This document shows, in pieces, positions 1 to 9,600 of a stretch of DNA of 47,338 nucleotides. The stretch is from Sphingopyxis granuli NBRC 100800 (GTDB taxonomy: Bacteria > Pseudomonadota > Alphaproteobacteria > Sphingomonadales > Sphingomonadaceae). Both the position numbers and the translations under genes were made by a program. The stretch lies in assembly GCF_001591045.1 (NCBI RefSeq), contig NZ_BCUA01000026.1, forward strand, positions 1 to 47,338, given 5' to 3'. The notes beneath the pieces are model-generated. The model was not told the origin of the DNA. It saw nothing but the letters and a program-made list of their open reading frames with translations, and ran no database searches. The stretch's first letter is position 1. Each line of letters starts with the position of its first letter.

Positions 1-17
1 GGCTTTCGCCGGGGAAC
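1..17. repeat. Left terminal inverted repeat (half of a REP-like palindrome?)
   Basis: The first 17 bases, GGCTTTCGCCGGGGAAC, are the exact reverse complement of the last 17 bases of the window. The sequence reads as one half of a palindrome of the form CCCCGGC-GAAA-GCCGGGG, cut at the window edge. That favours a dispersed REP-like element truncated at both ends over transposon termini. No transposase lies nearby. Confidence 0.6.
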
Positions 18-127
18 TGCTATTTGTCGAAAAGGGATAATGGCCGACTTGTTTCAGGGTCCAAGGTCCGCCCGCACCTGGAAGGGTCCGACCATGGATG
101 CTGAAACGATATCGGCATTGGTGTCGG
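18..127. other. Non-coding flank downstream of ridA
   Basis: No credible gene. It contains a 7-bp inverted repeat, GTTTCAG at 51-57 and CTGAAAC at 101-107, that could fold in the 3' region of the minus-strand operon. No run of T follows, so a rho-independent terminator is not supported. Confidence 0.4.
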
Positions 128-472
128 TCAGGCCGCGGCGACGACGATGATCTCGACCTTGTATTCAGGCGTAGCCAGCTTCGCTTCGCCGGTGGCGCGC
201 GCGGGGGCGTCCTTGCCGTCGACCCATTCGTCCCACACCGCGTTCATTTCCGCGAAGTCGGCCATGTCGGCGAGCCAGATCGTCGCCGAGAGGATCTTCG
301 ACTTGTCCGAGCCGGCGGCGGCGAGCAGCGTCTCGATCGCGGCGAGCACGGCGCGCGTCTGGGCGGTGACGCTTTCGCCCGGCGCCCCGACCTGACCCGA
401 CAGATAGATGGTCCCGTTGTGGACGACCGCCTGGCTCATGCGCCGCCCGGACTCGATACGGTTGATGGTCAT
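128..472 (-). CDS. RidA family (YjgF/YER057c/UK114) imine/enamine deaminase-like protein
   Basis: The 114-residue product has the length and pattern of RidA proteins, which hydrolyse reactive 2-imino or enamine intermediates to 2-oxo acids. It has the early IYLSGQVG strand, the ILSATIWLADMADF segment, the PARATGEA block whose arginine aligns with the substrate-binding Arg of the family, and the terminal VEIIVVAA strand. An open frame extends upstream to 598, but the start at 472 is preferred because AAAGGAAA lies just upstream (plus-strand 477-484) and the longer frame runs into dadA. It is the last gene of the alanine operon, 29 nt after dadA. DadA produces iminopyruvate from D-alanine, so a RidA here could speed its conversion to pyruvate and ammonia. 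Family assignment is firm; the substrate is inferred from context. Confidence 0.9.
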   Translation of the reverse strand: MTINRIESGRRMSQAVVHNGTIYLSGQVGAPGESVTAQTRAVLAAIETLLAAAGSDKSKILSATIWLADMADFAEMNAVWDEWVDGKDAPARATGEAKLATPEYKVEIIVVAAA

Positions 473-501
473 GCTGTTTCCTTTCGATGCTGTTGCAGGG
501 A

Positions 502-1749
502 TCATGGACGGCCGTAGCGCGCGAGCGACAGGTCGGCGGTTTCGATGTCGGGCTGCCGGCCGCCGATCAGGTCGGCGATCACGCGCGCCGATCCGCACGC
601 CATCGTCCAGCCCAGCGTGCCGTGGCCGGTGTTGAGGAACAGGTTGGGATAGCGGGTCGGGCCGACGACCGGCGTGCCGTCGGGCGTCATCGGACGCAGG
701 CCCGACCAGTAGGTGAGGGCGTCGATGGCGCCGCCGCCCGGGAACAGGTCGGTCAGCGAATGGAGCAATGTCTCGCGCCGCCGCTCGGGCAGGGCGTTGT
801 TGTACCCCGAAATCTCCGCCATGCCGCCGACGCGGATGCGGTCGCCGAGGCGGGTGATCGCGATCTTGTAGCTTTCGTCCATCAGCGTCGAAAGCGGCGC
901 GTGCGCGGCGTCGGCGACGGGCACGGTGATCGAGTAGCCCTTGACCGGATAGACGGGCAGGGTCAGCCCCAGCGGGCGCAGCATCTGCGGCGAAAAGCTG
1001 CCGAGCGCGACGACATAGGCGTCCGCCGTCACCAGCCCCCGGTCGGTTTCGACCCCGACATCGGGCCGCAGCGCCTGAATCCGGGTCCCGTAGCGGAAGG
1101 TGACGCCGCGTGCCTCCGCCATGCGGGCGAGCGCGGCGGTGAATTTGAAGCAGTCGCCGGTTTCGTCGCCGGGCAGCCGCAGCCCGCCCACCACCTTGTC
1201 GCGCGCCGCGCCCAGCCCGGGCTCGACCGCCACGCAGCCGTCGCGGTCGAGCACCTCGAACGGGACGCCGCTCGCGCGCAGCACCGCAATGTCCTTTGCC
1301 ATGCCGTCGAGCTGTTTCTGGGTGCGGAACAACTGCAGGGTGCCGCCGGTGCCTTCGTCATAGGCGATGCCGGTCGTCTCGCGCAGCGCGACGAGGCAGT
1401 CCTTGCTGTATTCGGCGAGGCGGACCATTCGCGCCTTATTCACATGATAGCGCGCGCTGGTACAGTTGCGCAGCATCGCCAGCAGCCACCGCAGCATCGC
1501 GCCGTCGATCTGCGGCCGCAGGATCAGCGGCGCGTGCCGCATCATCAGCCAGCGGATCGCCTTCATCGGGATGCCGGGTGCGGCCCACGGGGCGGAATAG
1601 CCGGGCGAGACCTCGCCCGCGTTGGCGAAGCTGGTTTCGAGCGCCGGGCCGGCCTGGCGGTCGAGCACCACCACCTCGTGCCCCGCTTCGGCCAGATACC
1701 AGGCGGTGGTGACGCCGATCACCCCGCTGCCAAGAACCGCGATCTTCAT
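502..1749 (-). CDS. dadA: D-amino acid dehydrogenase, DadA type
   Basis: The 415-residue flavoprotein opens with a textbook FAD-binding Rossmann motif, [19 protein letters not shown], ending in the acidic-strand VVVLDRQ. Near the C terminus it has the second FAD-contact region, [15 protein letters not shown]. Overall length and layout match E. coli DadA (about 430 aa) of the DAO superfamily. It oxidises D-amino acids, mainly D-alanine, to imino acids and passes electrons to the respiratory chain, acting at the inner face of the cytoplasmic membrane. The gene overlaps the upstream alanine racemase gene by 4 nt (ATGA), so translation is probably coupled. RidA follows. The operon is probably alanine-induced through the divergent Lrp/AsnC regulator. 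Other D-amino acids are possible substrates. Confidence 0.93.
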   Translation of the reverse strand: MKIAVLGSGVIGVTTAWYLAEAGHEVVVLDRQAGPALETSFANAGEVSPGYSAPWAAPGIPMKAIRWLMMRHAPLILRPQIDGAMLRWLLAMLRNCTSARYHVNKARMVRLAEYSKDCLVALRETTGIAYDEGTGGTLQLFRTQKQLDGMAKDIAVLRASGVPFEVLDRDGCVAVEPGLGAARDKVVGGLRLPGDETGDCFKFTAALARMAEARGVTFRYGTRIQALRPDVGVETDRGLVTADAYVVALGSFSPQMLRPLGLTLPVYPVKGYSITVPVADAAHAPLSTLMDESYKIAITRLGDRIRVGGMAEISGYNNALPERRRETLLHSLTDLFPGGGAIDALTYWSGLRPMTPDGTPVVGPTRYPNLFLNTGHGTLGWTMACGSARVIADLIGGRQPDIETADLSLARYGRP

Positions 1750-2885
1750 GCCGGCCTCCCTGAATTGACCCCCGCGAAGGGGCGATAGTGCCGGTCGTAA
1801 CGATGGCCGAGCGACGTCAGTATCTCGTAGGAAATGGTCCCCGCATCGCGCGCGAGGACGTCGACCGGCTGGTGCGGGCCGATGATCTCGACCCAGTCGC
1901 CTTCCTCCGGCTGCCCGGCGGGCAGGTCGCTGACGTCGAGCGTGATGCTGTCCATCGACACGCGCCCGAGGATCGGCAACCGCCGGCCGTCGAACCAGGC
2001 GGCGCCGCGATTGCCGAGCGTGCGCGGCAGACCGTCCGCATAGCCGACGCCGATCGTCGCGATGCGCGTCGGCCGGGTGCAGCGATGGGTGAGGTCGTAT
2101 CCGACCCCGGTGCCTTCGGGGACGGTGCGGACCTGCACGACCCGCGCGTCGAGCCGGACGACGGGTTCGAGCGCGTCGGCCGGGTCGCCGCTGGGCGATC
2201 CGCCGTAGAGCGCGATCCCCGCCCGCACGACGTCCTTGTGATAGGGGGCCGCCAGAAAGGCGCCGCCCGAATTGGCGAGCGACCGGGGAACGCCGGGAAA
2301 GGCGGCCGCCAGCCGGTCGAACGCGGCGATCTGCATCGCGTTGGCCTCGCTGTCGGGGGTGCCCGACGAGGCGAGGTGGCTCATCACCAGCCGCAGGTCG
2401 ACCGCCTGGCGGAAGCGATCGTCATGCGCGAGCCGGACGCCGTCTTCGGGGGCGAGCCCGAGCCGCGACATGCCGCTGTCGAGTTGCAGGACGGCGGGAA
2501 GCCGTCGATCGCGCGCGCGCGCGGTCTCGGCCCAGCGCTCCGCCTGACCGAGCGAATTGAGGACGGGAACGATCCCGTGCCGCGCGCATAGCGGCTCGAC
2601 GCCCGGCGGCAGGCCGTTGAGGACGATGAGTTCGGCCTGCGGCGGAAGTTCGTCGCGGATCGCCAGCGCCTCGTCGAGATGCGCGACGAAGAAGCGGCAA
2701 CAGCCGGCATCCCACAGCGCCGACGCCACCGGACCGCTGCCGAGGCCATAGGCATCGGCCTTCACCACCGCCGCAGCCGTAGCGGGGGCGACGCGCGCGG
2801 CGATGGCCGCATAGTTGCGGGCCAGCGCCGACAGGTCGATCTGCAACCGACCGCAGTGGGCCGTGGGCGCGCGATTATCTGGCAA
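1746..2885 (-). CDS. alr: Alanine racemase, PLP-dependent (probably the catabolic DadX-type enzyme)
   Basis: The 379-residue product has the family's PLP-lysine motif, VKADAYGLG, with the Schiff-base lysine at residue 42. It also has the GIALYGGSP region, [19 protein letters not shown] and the C-terminal [13 protein letters not shown] signature. It interconverts L- and D-alanine in the cytosol. The start is a TTG at 2883-2885, supported by a strong GGAAGGGGA ribosome-binding site a few bases upstream (plus-strand about 2892-2900). It is the first gene of a three-gene operon with dadA and ridA. That supports a catabolic DadX-like role, feeding D-alanine to DadA, rather than a purely cell-wall role, but sequence alone does not separate Alr from DadX. 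Confidence 0.93.
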   Translation of the reverse strand: MPDNRAPTAHCGRLQIDLSALARNYAAIAARVAPATAAAVVKADAYGLGSGPVASALWDAGCCRFFVAHLDEALAIRDELPPQAELIVLNGLPPGVEPLCARHGIVPVLNSLGQAERWAETARARDRRLPAVLQLDSGMSRLGLAPEDGVRLAHDDRFRQAVDLRLVMSHLASSGTPDSEANAMQIAAFDRLAAAFPGVPRSLANSGGAFLAAPYHKDVVRAGIALYGGSPSGDPADALEPVVRLDARVVQVRTVPEGTGVGYDLTHRCTRPTRIATIGVGYADGLPRTLGNRGAAWFDGRRLPILGRVSMDSITLDVSDLPAGQPEEGDWVEIIGPHQPVDVLARDAGTISYEILTSLGHRYDRHYRPFAGVNSGRPA

Positions 2886-3011
2886 AGACGATCCCCTTCC
2901 GGAAAAAAGAATATCAGAATAATGTTGGATTTTGGATGCGAATTACGCTTGATTATTCTGTTTTAGCGGTTTTGGTTGAATTAAGTTTCATCCTCGTGCG
3001 ATAGGGTTCGA
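2886..3011. promoter_or_regulatory. Divergent promoter region between the alanine operon and the Lrp/AsnC gene
   Basis: This 126-nt intergenic stretch is markedly more AT-rich than its surroundings. It must hold the promoters of both the minus-strand alanine operon and the plus-strand regulator gene. I do not assign exact -35 and -10 boxes. Confidence 0.7.
2915..2960. promoter_or_regulatory. Probable Lrp/AsnC operator: 9-bp perfect inverted repeat
   Basis: CAGAATAAT at 2915-2923 and ATTATTCTG at 2952-2960 are exact reverse complements with centres 37 bp apart. The outer parts fit the two halves of the E. coli Lrp consensus (YAGHAWA and TWTDCTR). The site lies midway between the divergent genes, as expected for an autoregulated Lrp-family protein that also controls the adjacent operon. 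Function is inferred. Confidence 0.55.
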
Positions 3012-3476
3012 ATGGACGCCATCGACCGCAACATCGTCCGGCTGCTGCGCATGAACGGGCGCATGCCGAATCGCGAGCTGGCGGCCGAGGTCGGACTTTC
3101 CCCTTCGGCCTGCCTGCGCCGGGTCGGCAACCTGGAAGCGAGCGGCGTGATCCGCGGCTATACGGCGATCGTCGCGCCCACGGAACGGGACGGGCTGATC
3201 GTCATCATCCGCATCACGCTGGAGCGGCAGACCGAGGCCTATCTCAACCGGTTCGAGGAAGCCGTCCGCCAGCACCCGGAAATCGAGGAATGTTTCCTGA
3301 TGACGGGCGATCCCGATTACATCCTGCGGATCACCGCCGCCGACGCCGCGGCCTATGAGGAAATCCACAAGACGATCCTGTCGCGCCTTCCCGGCGTCGA
3401 GCGCATCCATTCGAGCATCGCGGTGCGCAGCGTTCCGAAGCATGCGGGCGTGCGGCCGAAGGGTGCGTATCGCTGA
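3012..3476 (+). CDS. Lrp/AsnC family transcriptional regulator
   Basis: The 154-residue protein has the standard two-domain layout. An N-terminal winged helix-turn-helix (residues about 3-50) opens DAIDRNIVRLLRMNGRMPN and continues through LSPSACLRRV. A C-terminal RAM/AsnC effector-binding domain (about 65-145) carries the conserved FLMTGDPDYILRI segment. Proteins of this family form dimers to octamers and sense amino acids. It is divergent from the racemase-dadA-ridA operon and shares a regulatory region containing an inverted repeat, so it is most likely the alanine-responsive regulator of that operon (a DadR/BkdR-like role). The ribosome-binding site is weak (AGGG at 3003-3006). The family is certain; the target and effector are inferred. 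Confidence 0.92.
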   Translation: MDAIDRNIVRLLRMNGRMPNRELAAEVGLSPSACLRRVGNLEASGVIRGYTAIVAPTERDGLIVIIRITLERQTEAYLNRFEEAVRQHPEIEECFLMTGDPDYILRITAADAAAYEEIHKTILSRLPGVERIHSSIAVRSVPKHAGVRPKGAYR

Positions 3477-3653
3477 CGCCGCGGCGCGATTCCGCCGTGC
3501 GCGCTCCGACTTGCCCGGCGCCTGAGGTCCGCATCCCCTATCCATAATGAAGCGCTGCGAAATTTCTCGCGCGCCATCGCGCGGGCGTGATCCGAAATCC
3601 CCCCATCGTGCGCATAGAAATATGGGATTCGATGGCGGCCGTCGCGTCGGAAG

Positions 3654-3661
3654 AGGGGGGA
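3654..3661 (+). promoter_or_regulatory. Ribosome-binding site that decides the start of the giant gene
   Basis: AGGGGGGA lies 5 nt before the ATG at 3667. The in-frame ATGs at 3547 and 3622 have no comparable site, so 3667 is chosen as the start. The 190 nt between the regulator stop (3476) and this start hold no other gene. Confidence 0.7.
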
Positions 3662-3666
3662 TCGGA

Positions 3667-6600
3667 ATGCTCAATGGTTTTAGGCGTGGAACGTCGCCTG
3701 GCCGCCCACTCGCCAATCTCTTCAGCTTCGGGGAAGGGGCCGCGCGCATCCGCGCCGAACAGCGCAAGGCGGCGCTGCGCCGATCGTCGATCCTGTCCAG
3801 CCGCCTGTCGGTCGAGGCGCTCGAGCCGCGCCTGCTGCTGTCCGCCGACGTCGCGCCGATCGACGTCGGACTCGGCCTTGGCCTTCCGTCCGGGCTGGTC
3901 GCCAGCATGGAGCCTTCCGCCAAGTTCCTGACCGTGATGCCGTTCGACGGAGCCGGCGCCGGCACCGGCATTGGCGGCATCGCGCCGGGCATCGACATGT
4001 CGGCGCTTTCGGTGCGGGTCGGCGGCTATGCGCTCGATGTCGACGGCGCCGACACGGCCAGCGGCTTTTATGCCCATGGCGGCTCCGGCGGCTCGGGATC
4101 GGCGGGCGCGCCGGGCACTACCGCCGCGCTGACGACTTTCGGCGGAGCGGACGGCGAGGGCGAGGGGATCTCGCTTCTGTCCTTGTCGGCCCCGACAGCC
4201 GTGCCCCCGGTCACCGGTTCGCTCGACGTGCCGGGCGCGACGCAGAGCTTCACCTTCACGCTGACCGAGGCGCGCAAGGTCTATTTCGATTCGCTGACCG
4301 ACCGGTCGAACATCCGCTGGTCGCTGGTCGGGCCGAACGGCACGCTCGTCAACGGCCGTGCCTTCGGCGCGTCGGATTCGATCGATATCTCCGGGTCGAA
4401 CATCCTCGACCTGGCCGCCGGCGACTATCGGCTGACCGTCGATGGCGACGGCGACGCGACGGGGGCCTTCGCCTTTCGCCTGCTCGACATCGCCAATGCG
4501 GCGCCTATTCAGGCCGGCGCGCTGGTTTCGGCGCAGAACGAGGGGCGCGCCACCGACCTCTATGCCTTCGACGCGGTCGCCGGCGAACGCTATTTCTTCG
4601 ACCGGCAGACGCTGACCGGCGGCACGGTGAGCTGGCGGCTGATCGGTCCCGACGGCGAATATGTGCGCGGCCCGGACTATTACAACGATTCGGGCATGTT
4701 CGCGCTCGACCGCACCGGCACCTACACGCTCGCGATCGAGGGGGTGGACAGCAACAGCGCCGCGTTCGACTATGGCTTCATCCTGTCGCGCGTGACCGCG
4801 ACCGAAGCCGCGCTGACGCCGGGCGAACTGGTGCGCGGGCGGATCGAGGGCGCGGGCGACACGATCACCTATATCTTCGATCTGGCGGGTGAGACGCGGC
4901 TGCTGTTCGACGCGCTGCGCGACGACCGCGGCTTTCAATGGAGCCTGGCCGGCCCGCGCGGCACGGTGGTCGACGGGCGCTATTTCTCCAATTCGGAAGG
5001 CAGTTCGGGCCAGCCCCTGCTGGCGCTGCCCGCGGGGCGCTACCGGCTGACGGTGGGCGGCGGCGGAAGCGACGCGCGGGGCGACTTTGCCTTCCGCGTG
5101 CTCGACGCGGGCGCGGCGCAGGACGTGACGGCGCTGCCCGGCTTCGGGGGCGCGGTCGGCGACGGCGGGGTGAGCGACGCGATCGGGCGCGGCGAGGGCG
5201 CGCCGCTCGACTATTCGGGGTTGCCCGGGACCGCCAACCACGGCTGGGACGTCAATCGGCAGAAGGACCTGATCGTCGCCGATTCGGACGCGCTGCGCCC
5301 GGCGACGCTGACGCTGGAGGCGTGGGTGCGCAGCGCGGAGGCCGTCGACGACGGCGACGGCGGCATCATCGTGTTCGGCGGCGACCCCTATCAGGCGATC
5401 CTGTTCAAGGGGTCGAGCACGTCGTGGGACGACGGCTATGGCCTGCTGCGGATCGGCGACACGGTCCGCTTCTATCTCAACGACTGGTACGACGCCTATA
5501 TCGAGGCGCCGATCGAGAGCGAGCGGTGGGTGCATGTCGCCGCCACCTATGACGGCGCGGTCATGCGGCTTTACGTCGACGGCCTGCAGGTCGCCGAGCG
5601 CGACTTCGCCGAGGCGATCCGCCACAGCGGCGCGCCGCTGGTGATCGGCGGCGGCCCGCAGGCCTATTATCCGTGGAACGGGGCGATCGACGAGGTGCGC
5701 GTCTGGGACGTGGCGCGTTCGGCGGCCCAGATCGCCGCCGCCGCGCAGGCGCCGCTGTCGGGCGGCGAGAGCGGGCTCGTCGGCTATTGGCGGTTCGACG
5801 AGGCCGACGGATGGACCGCGGCCGATTCCTCGCCCTCCGGCTCGCCCGCGACCGGCGGCGCGCCGGCGACCGAAACGCGGCTCTACAGCTTCGCCGCGGC
5901 GAAGGGCGAGCATTGGTATTTCGACGTCGCGAGCCAGAGCGGCGCTTCGCTGACCGTGCGCGTCTACCGTCCGGACGGGACTCAACTCGTCGCGCCGACG
6001 GCGCTGGCCGACCTCAACCTCGCCAATCTGCCGATGGACGGCACCTATCTGATCGCGGTCGAAGGCGTTGTGGGCAACGGCGGTGCCGCCGCCTTTTCCG
6101 CGCGCATGGTCAAGGTCGCCGATCCGACGCGCGCGATCGCCGTCGATTCCCTCGTTACCGGGCGGCGCGAGCCCGGCGAGCGGCACACGCTGACCTTCAC
6201 CCTGACGCAGCCGGCGCGGCTGCTGTTCGATTCGCTGACCAGCCGCTGGGACCTCCACTGGACGCTGACCGGACCGCGCGGCGCCGAGGTGAACCAGCGC
6301 GCCTTCGCCTATTCGGATTCGCTCGACCTGTCGTCGGGCCTGTCGTCGCTGCTCGACCTGCCCGCCGGCACCTATAGCCTGATCGTCGACGGCAGCGCCG
6401 GCGAGGCGGTCGATTACGCTTTTCGCCTGATCGACACCGCGAACGCCCAGCCGGTCGCGCTCGACGCCGACGTCACCGGCAGCTTCGCGACCGGGGGGAC
6501 GAGCAACGTCTATCGCTTCGACGCCGCGGCGGGCGACAAGGTGACGCTCGAACGGCTGATCGATGCGACATCGAGCGACTACAGCATCGGCTGGCGGCTG

Positions 6601-9600
6601 TTCGATCCGTTCGGGCGGCAGGTGACGAACGCGAACTACCTCCATGGCACCTCGACCGTCGATCTGCGCGTCACCGGCACCTATACGCTTGCGATCGAGC
6701 AGCGGGTCGGAGCCGCGCCGATCGGCTATGGCTTCCGCGTCAACCTGACCGAGCATGTCGCGCTTCCCGACATATCGGGCGGCGCGCTGTTCCAGCTTGG
6801 CGACACGCTGTCGGGCACGCTGGTCGCCGGCGGCGAGCCGGGGCTGCATCGCTTCACCGTCGCCGGTCCGACGCGGCTCACTTTCGATTCGCTGACCAAC
6901 GACAGCGGCAAGACTTGGACGCTGCTGGGGCCGAACGGCGTCGAGGTGAGCAGTCGCAGCTTCAGCGCCAGCGACGGCACGAGCATCAGCGGCAGCGCGG
7001 TGATCGACCTTCCCGCGGGCGGAACCTATCAGTTGCGCGTGTCGGGCACGGCCGGCGCCTATTCGATGCGGCTGCTCGACCTGGCGGCGGCGACGCCGAT
7101 CACGCCCGGCGGCGCGCTGGTCGAGAGCCGGCTGCTGCCCTCGCGCGCGACCGACATGTACAGCTTCACCGGCGTCGCCGGCGAGACGCTCTATCTCGAT
7201 ACGCAGACGGCGCTCAGCAGCGGCAGCTTCCGGCTGATCGATCCGTTCGGCCGGCTGGTCGTCGGGCCCGTGGGCTTCGCGGACCGCGAACTGGTGCTGC
7301 CGGTCGACGGCACCTATGTCCTGTTGATCGAGGGGCGGGTGGCGAATACCGCCGCCGACGACGATTATTCCTTTGTCCTCAACCGCCCGCGCGATCCCGC
7401 GCCGCTCGACCTGACGCTCGGCGCGCGGATCGACGGCGTTCTGGCGGCGGCGGGCGACGTCCAGCGCTATCGCTTCCAGCTTTCGTCGGAGCGGCTGCTG
7501 GCCCTCGACAGCTTCACCGGCAGCACGACGCTGACGTGGCGCCTGAAAGGACCCGGGATCGATTATTCGGCGTCGCTGCGCGATGCCGACGGCGCCTTTC
7601 AGGGCACGCGCCCGCCGCTGATGCTCGCGGCCGGGGACTATGAGCTGCTGATCGACGGCACCGGCGCGGCGGTCGGCCCCTATGCCTTCCGCCTGCTCGA
7701 CCTTGCCGCGACGGCGACGCCGCTTGCCGCCGATGGCGCGACGATCGCAGGTGCGCTGGCGCCGTCGAGCGAAACCGACGTCTATGCGCTCGACCTTTCC
7801 GCAGGCGAGACCATCGTCTTCGACGCACAGACGGTGCCGGCATCGAGCACGATCCGCCTGGTCGATTCCTTCGGCAACGAGGTGACGGGGGCGTTGACCT
7901 TTGCCGACCGGACGCTGGTCGCGGCGGTCACCGGGCGCCATTATCTGCTGGTCGAAGGGCGCGCCACCAACACGGCGGAAAGCAGCGCCTACAGCTTTGC
8001 GCTGATCCGGCCGGTCGATCCCGCGCCGCGGGCGATCGCGCTGGGCGAGACGGTCAGCACCGCGATCGCGCGGCCGACCGAGGTCAACCGCTTCACCTTC
8101 ACGCTGACCGAGACGACGCGCGTCTATTTCGATTCGCTGACCAACGATTCGACGATCCGCTGGGCGCTGCGCGGCGCGACCGGGACGATCAGTTCCGCCG
8201 ATTTCTATTACAGCGATTCCTCCGAAGCGTCGGGCGAGCGGGTGCTGACGCTGGCGCCCGGCAGCTATGAGATCGCCGTGCAGGCGGACGGCTATCGCAC
8301 CGCGCCCGCCAGCTTCCGCCTGCTCGATCTTGCGGACGCGGCGCCGGTGGCGTTGGGGCAGAGCGTCAGCGGGCGGCTGGAGCCGTCGAGCGAGACCGAC
8401 ATGTACCGTTTCGATGCGGCGGCGGGCGAGCGATATTATTTCCAGAACCTACTGGGCATCGGCAATGCGACCATAAGGGTCATCCGGCCCGACGGAACGC
8501 AGACGCGCACCCCGGCCGGTGTCGCGGACTATGAATTCACCGCCGATCAGGCAGGCACCTATGTCGTGATGATCGAGGGGCGGGTGTGGGACGCGACGGC
8601 GCGCGATTATCGCTTTGCGCTGCACCGGGCGACGACCGCCGCGACGGCGATCGCGCTCGACGGCAATGTCGAGCAGCCGTCGCTGCTGCGCCCCGGCAAG
8701 ATCGGCAATGCGCTGTCGATGACGACGCACGAGCAGATATTGGTCGACGATCCCGCGCTCGACCTGCGCGAGGATCTGACGATCGAGTTCTGGCTGAATC
8801 CCGAGCGGATGACCGACAGCTGGACGCCGCTGATCTACAAGGGCGAAGGGACCGACGGGCGCGGCTATACGCTGTGGTACAACAGCAGCGGCTATGTCCA
8901 CCTGTCGAGCTATCGCGGGACGGCCAACGACACGCTGGAGACGGCGAGCGGATCGGTGCCGCAAGGACAGTGGACGCACGTCGCCGCGGTGATCGAGCGC
9001 AGCACGGGGCAGATGCGCATCTATCTGAACGGCGTGCTGGTCGCGTCGCGCACCAATGTCCCCACCGCGCCGCATAACGGCAGCGCCGCCTCGCCGCTCT
9101 ATATCGGCACCGGCCCCGAACAGAACGACAGCTATCAGAAGCTGGAAGGCGCTATCGACGAATTGCGCATCTGGGACCATGGTCGGTCGGCGGAAGATAT
9201 TCTCGCCGGGATGGACGGGGCGCCGTCGGACACCGGCGGGCTCGTGCTGCGGATGGATTTCGACGCGATCGCGGGCGGCACGGTCCGCAACCAGGTGTCG
9301 GGAGCGGATGTTCCCGTCCTGCGCGACCTGGCGGGACTGGACGGGGTGATCGAGGGGCGGCTGACGACGCCGGGCGATACGCGCACCTACAGCTTCACCG
9401 TCGCCGAACCGAAGATGCTGCTGTTCGATGCGCTGCACGACAACAGCCAGATGACCGTCACCATCACCGGACCGGGCGGCGTTTCGGCGGCGCGCAACAT
9501 GCGCAACGGCGAAAGCCACGAATATGGCAGCGGCAATCCGCTGATCGAGGTCGGGCCGGGGACCTATACCGTGACCGTCGACGGCACCGGCGCGGCCACC

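Noticed and set aside
487..1788. Plus-strand open frame of 433 codons opposite dadA
   Set aside because: Arg/Gly/His-rich translation without motifs, opposite a well-supported flavoenzyme gene; a high-GC shadow.
3547..3666. Upstream in-frame starts for the giant gene (3547, 3622)
   Set aside because: No ribosome-binding site precedes them, while AGGGGGGA precedes the ATG at 3667 at ideal distance; the extra residues look like translated leader.
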